Shown one piece after another: positions 63,969 to 64,000 of a stretch of 64,000 nt of DNA. The stretch is from positions 62,001 to 126,000 of the forward strand of contig NZ_JAICBZ010000002.1 of NCBI RefSeq assembly GCF_020179405.1, in the 5' to 3' direction. The position numbers and the translations under genes are program-made. The stretch is from Xinfangfangia pollutisoli. Lineage in GTDB: Bacteria > Pseudomonadota > Alphaproteobacteria > Rhodobacterales > Rhodobacteraceae. Under the pieces are notes generated by a model. It saw nothing but the letters and a program-made list of their open reading frames with translations, had not been told where the DNA came from and ran no database searches. How positions within the stretch are numbered: position 1 is the stretch's first letter; each line of letters opens with the position of its first letter.

Positions 63969-64000
63969 TATTCATCCATTCCCGACGGCGCGATCCACCC

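Overview
The window is a high-GC alphaproteobacterial chromosome segment, almost certainly from the family Rhodobacteraceae (Rhodobacter/Paracoccus-like). The main evidence is the nifR3(dusB)-ntrB-ntrC-ntrY-ntrX-trkA-trkH-hfq-hflX block, an NtrC without the sigma54-contact loop, a fused IspDF, an Mg-type HemB and a CckA hybrid kinase. No tRNA, rRNA, CRISPR array, IS element or phage gene was recognised.

Layout. 1-5.3 kb: the 3' part of cckA, then a leftward housekeeping operon (ispDF, pgpA, pncC). 4.4-16.3 kb: rightward nitrogen and potassium regulation block (dusB, ntrBC, ntrYX, trkAH, hfq, hflX), mostly with stop/start overlaps. 16.4-22.2 kb: a secreted PDC/Cache protein beside a chemoreceptor, a penicillin-acylase-family enzyme and a 3-hydroxyisobutyrate-dehydrogenase-like enzyme. 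22.3-28.1 kb: a YSC84-like lipoprotein, hemB, a small membrane protein and mfd. 28.1-33.6 kb, leftward: a YejA-like binding protein, an entericidin-like lipoprotein and a tightly overlapped ligase/FrnE/MFS trio. 33.65-35.6 kb: a probable unannotated small RNA, then 3-hydroxybutyrate dehydrogenase and a patatin. 35.7-40.3 kb: DUF502 protein, psuK-psuG, then rpsB-tsf with clear promoter and terminators. 40.6-42.7 kb: a LuxR-type regulator divergent from a FAD-dependent oxidoreductase.

42.9-64 kb is an exopolysaccharide locus. It has a leftward YjbH-YjbF-OPX export module, a Wzc-type tyrosine autokinase, a PPP-type phosphatase and a UDP-galactopyranose-mutase-like flavoprotein. A rightward group encodes a Gfo/Idh oxidoreductase, a heparinase II/III-like protein, a glycosyltransferase and a PAPS sulfotransferase. 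A leftward group encodes a polymerase-like membrane protein, two OafA-type acyltransferases, an aldo/keto reductase and a Wzx-type flippase. Together they suggest a sulfated and acylated polysaccharide made by a Wzx/Wzy-like route. A decayed copy of the aldo/keto reductase lies between the polymerase and the first acyltransferase, which points to recent rearrangement. The locus runs past the right edge, and no priming glycosyltransferase is in view.

The best candidates for something undescribed are the small RNA at 33.69 kb, the separate Cache protein paired with a chemoreceptor, the helically phased CATAC/GTATG array after hemB, and the sulfated-polysaccharide locus with its duplication scar.
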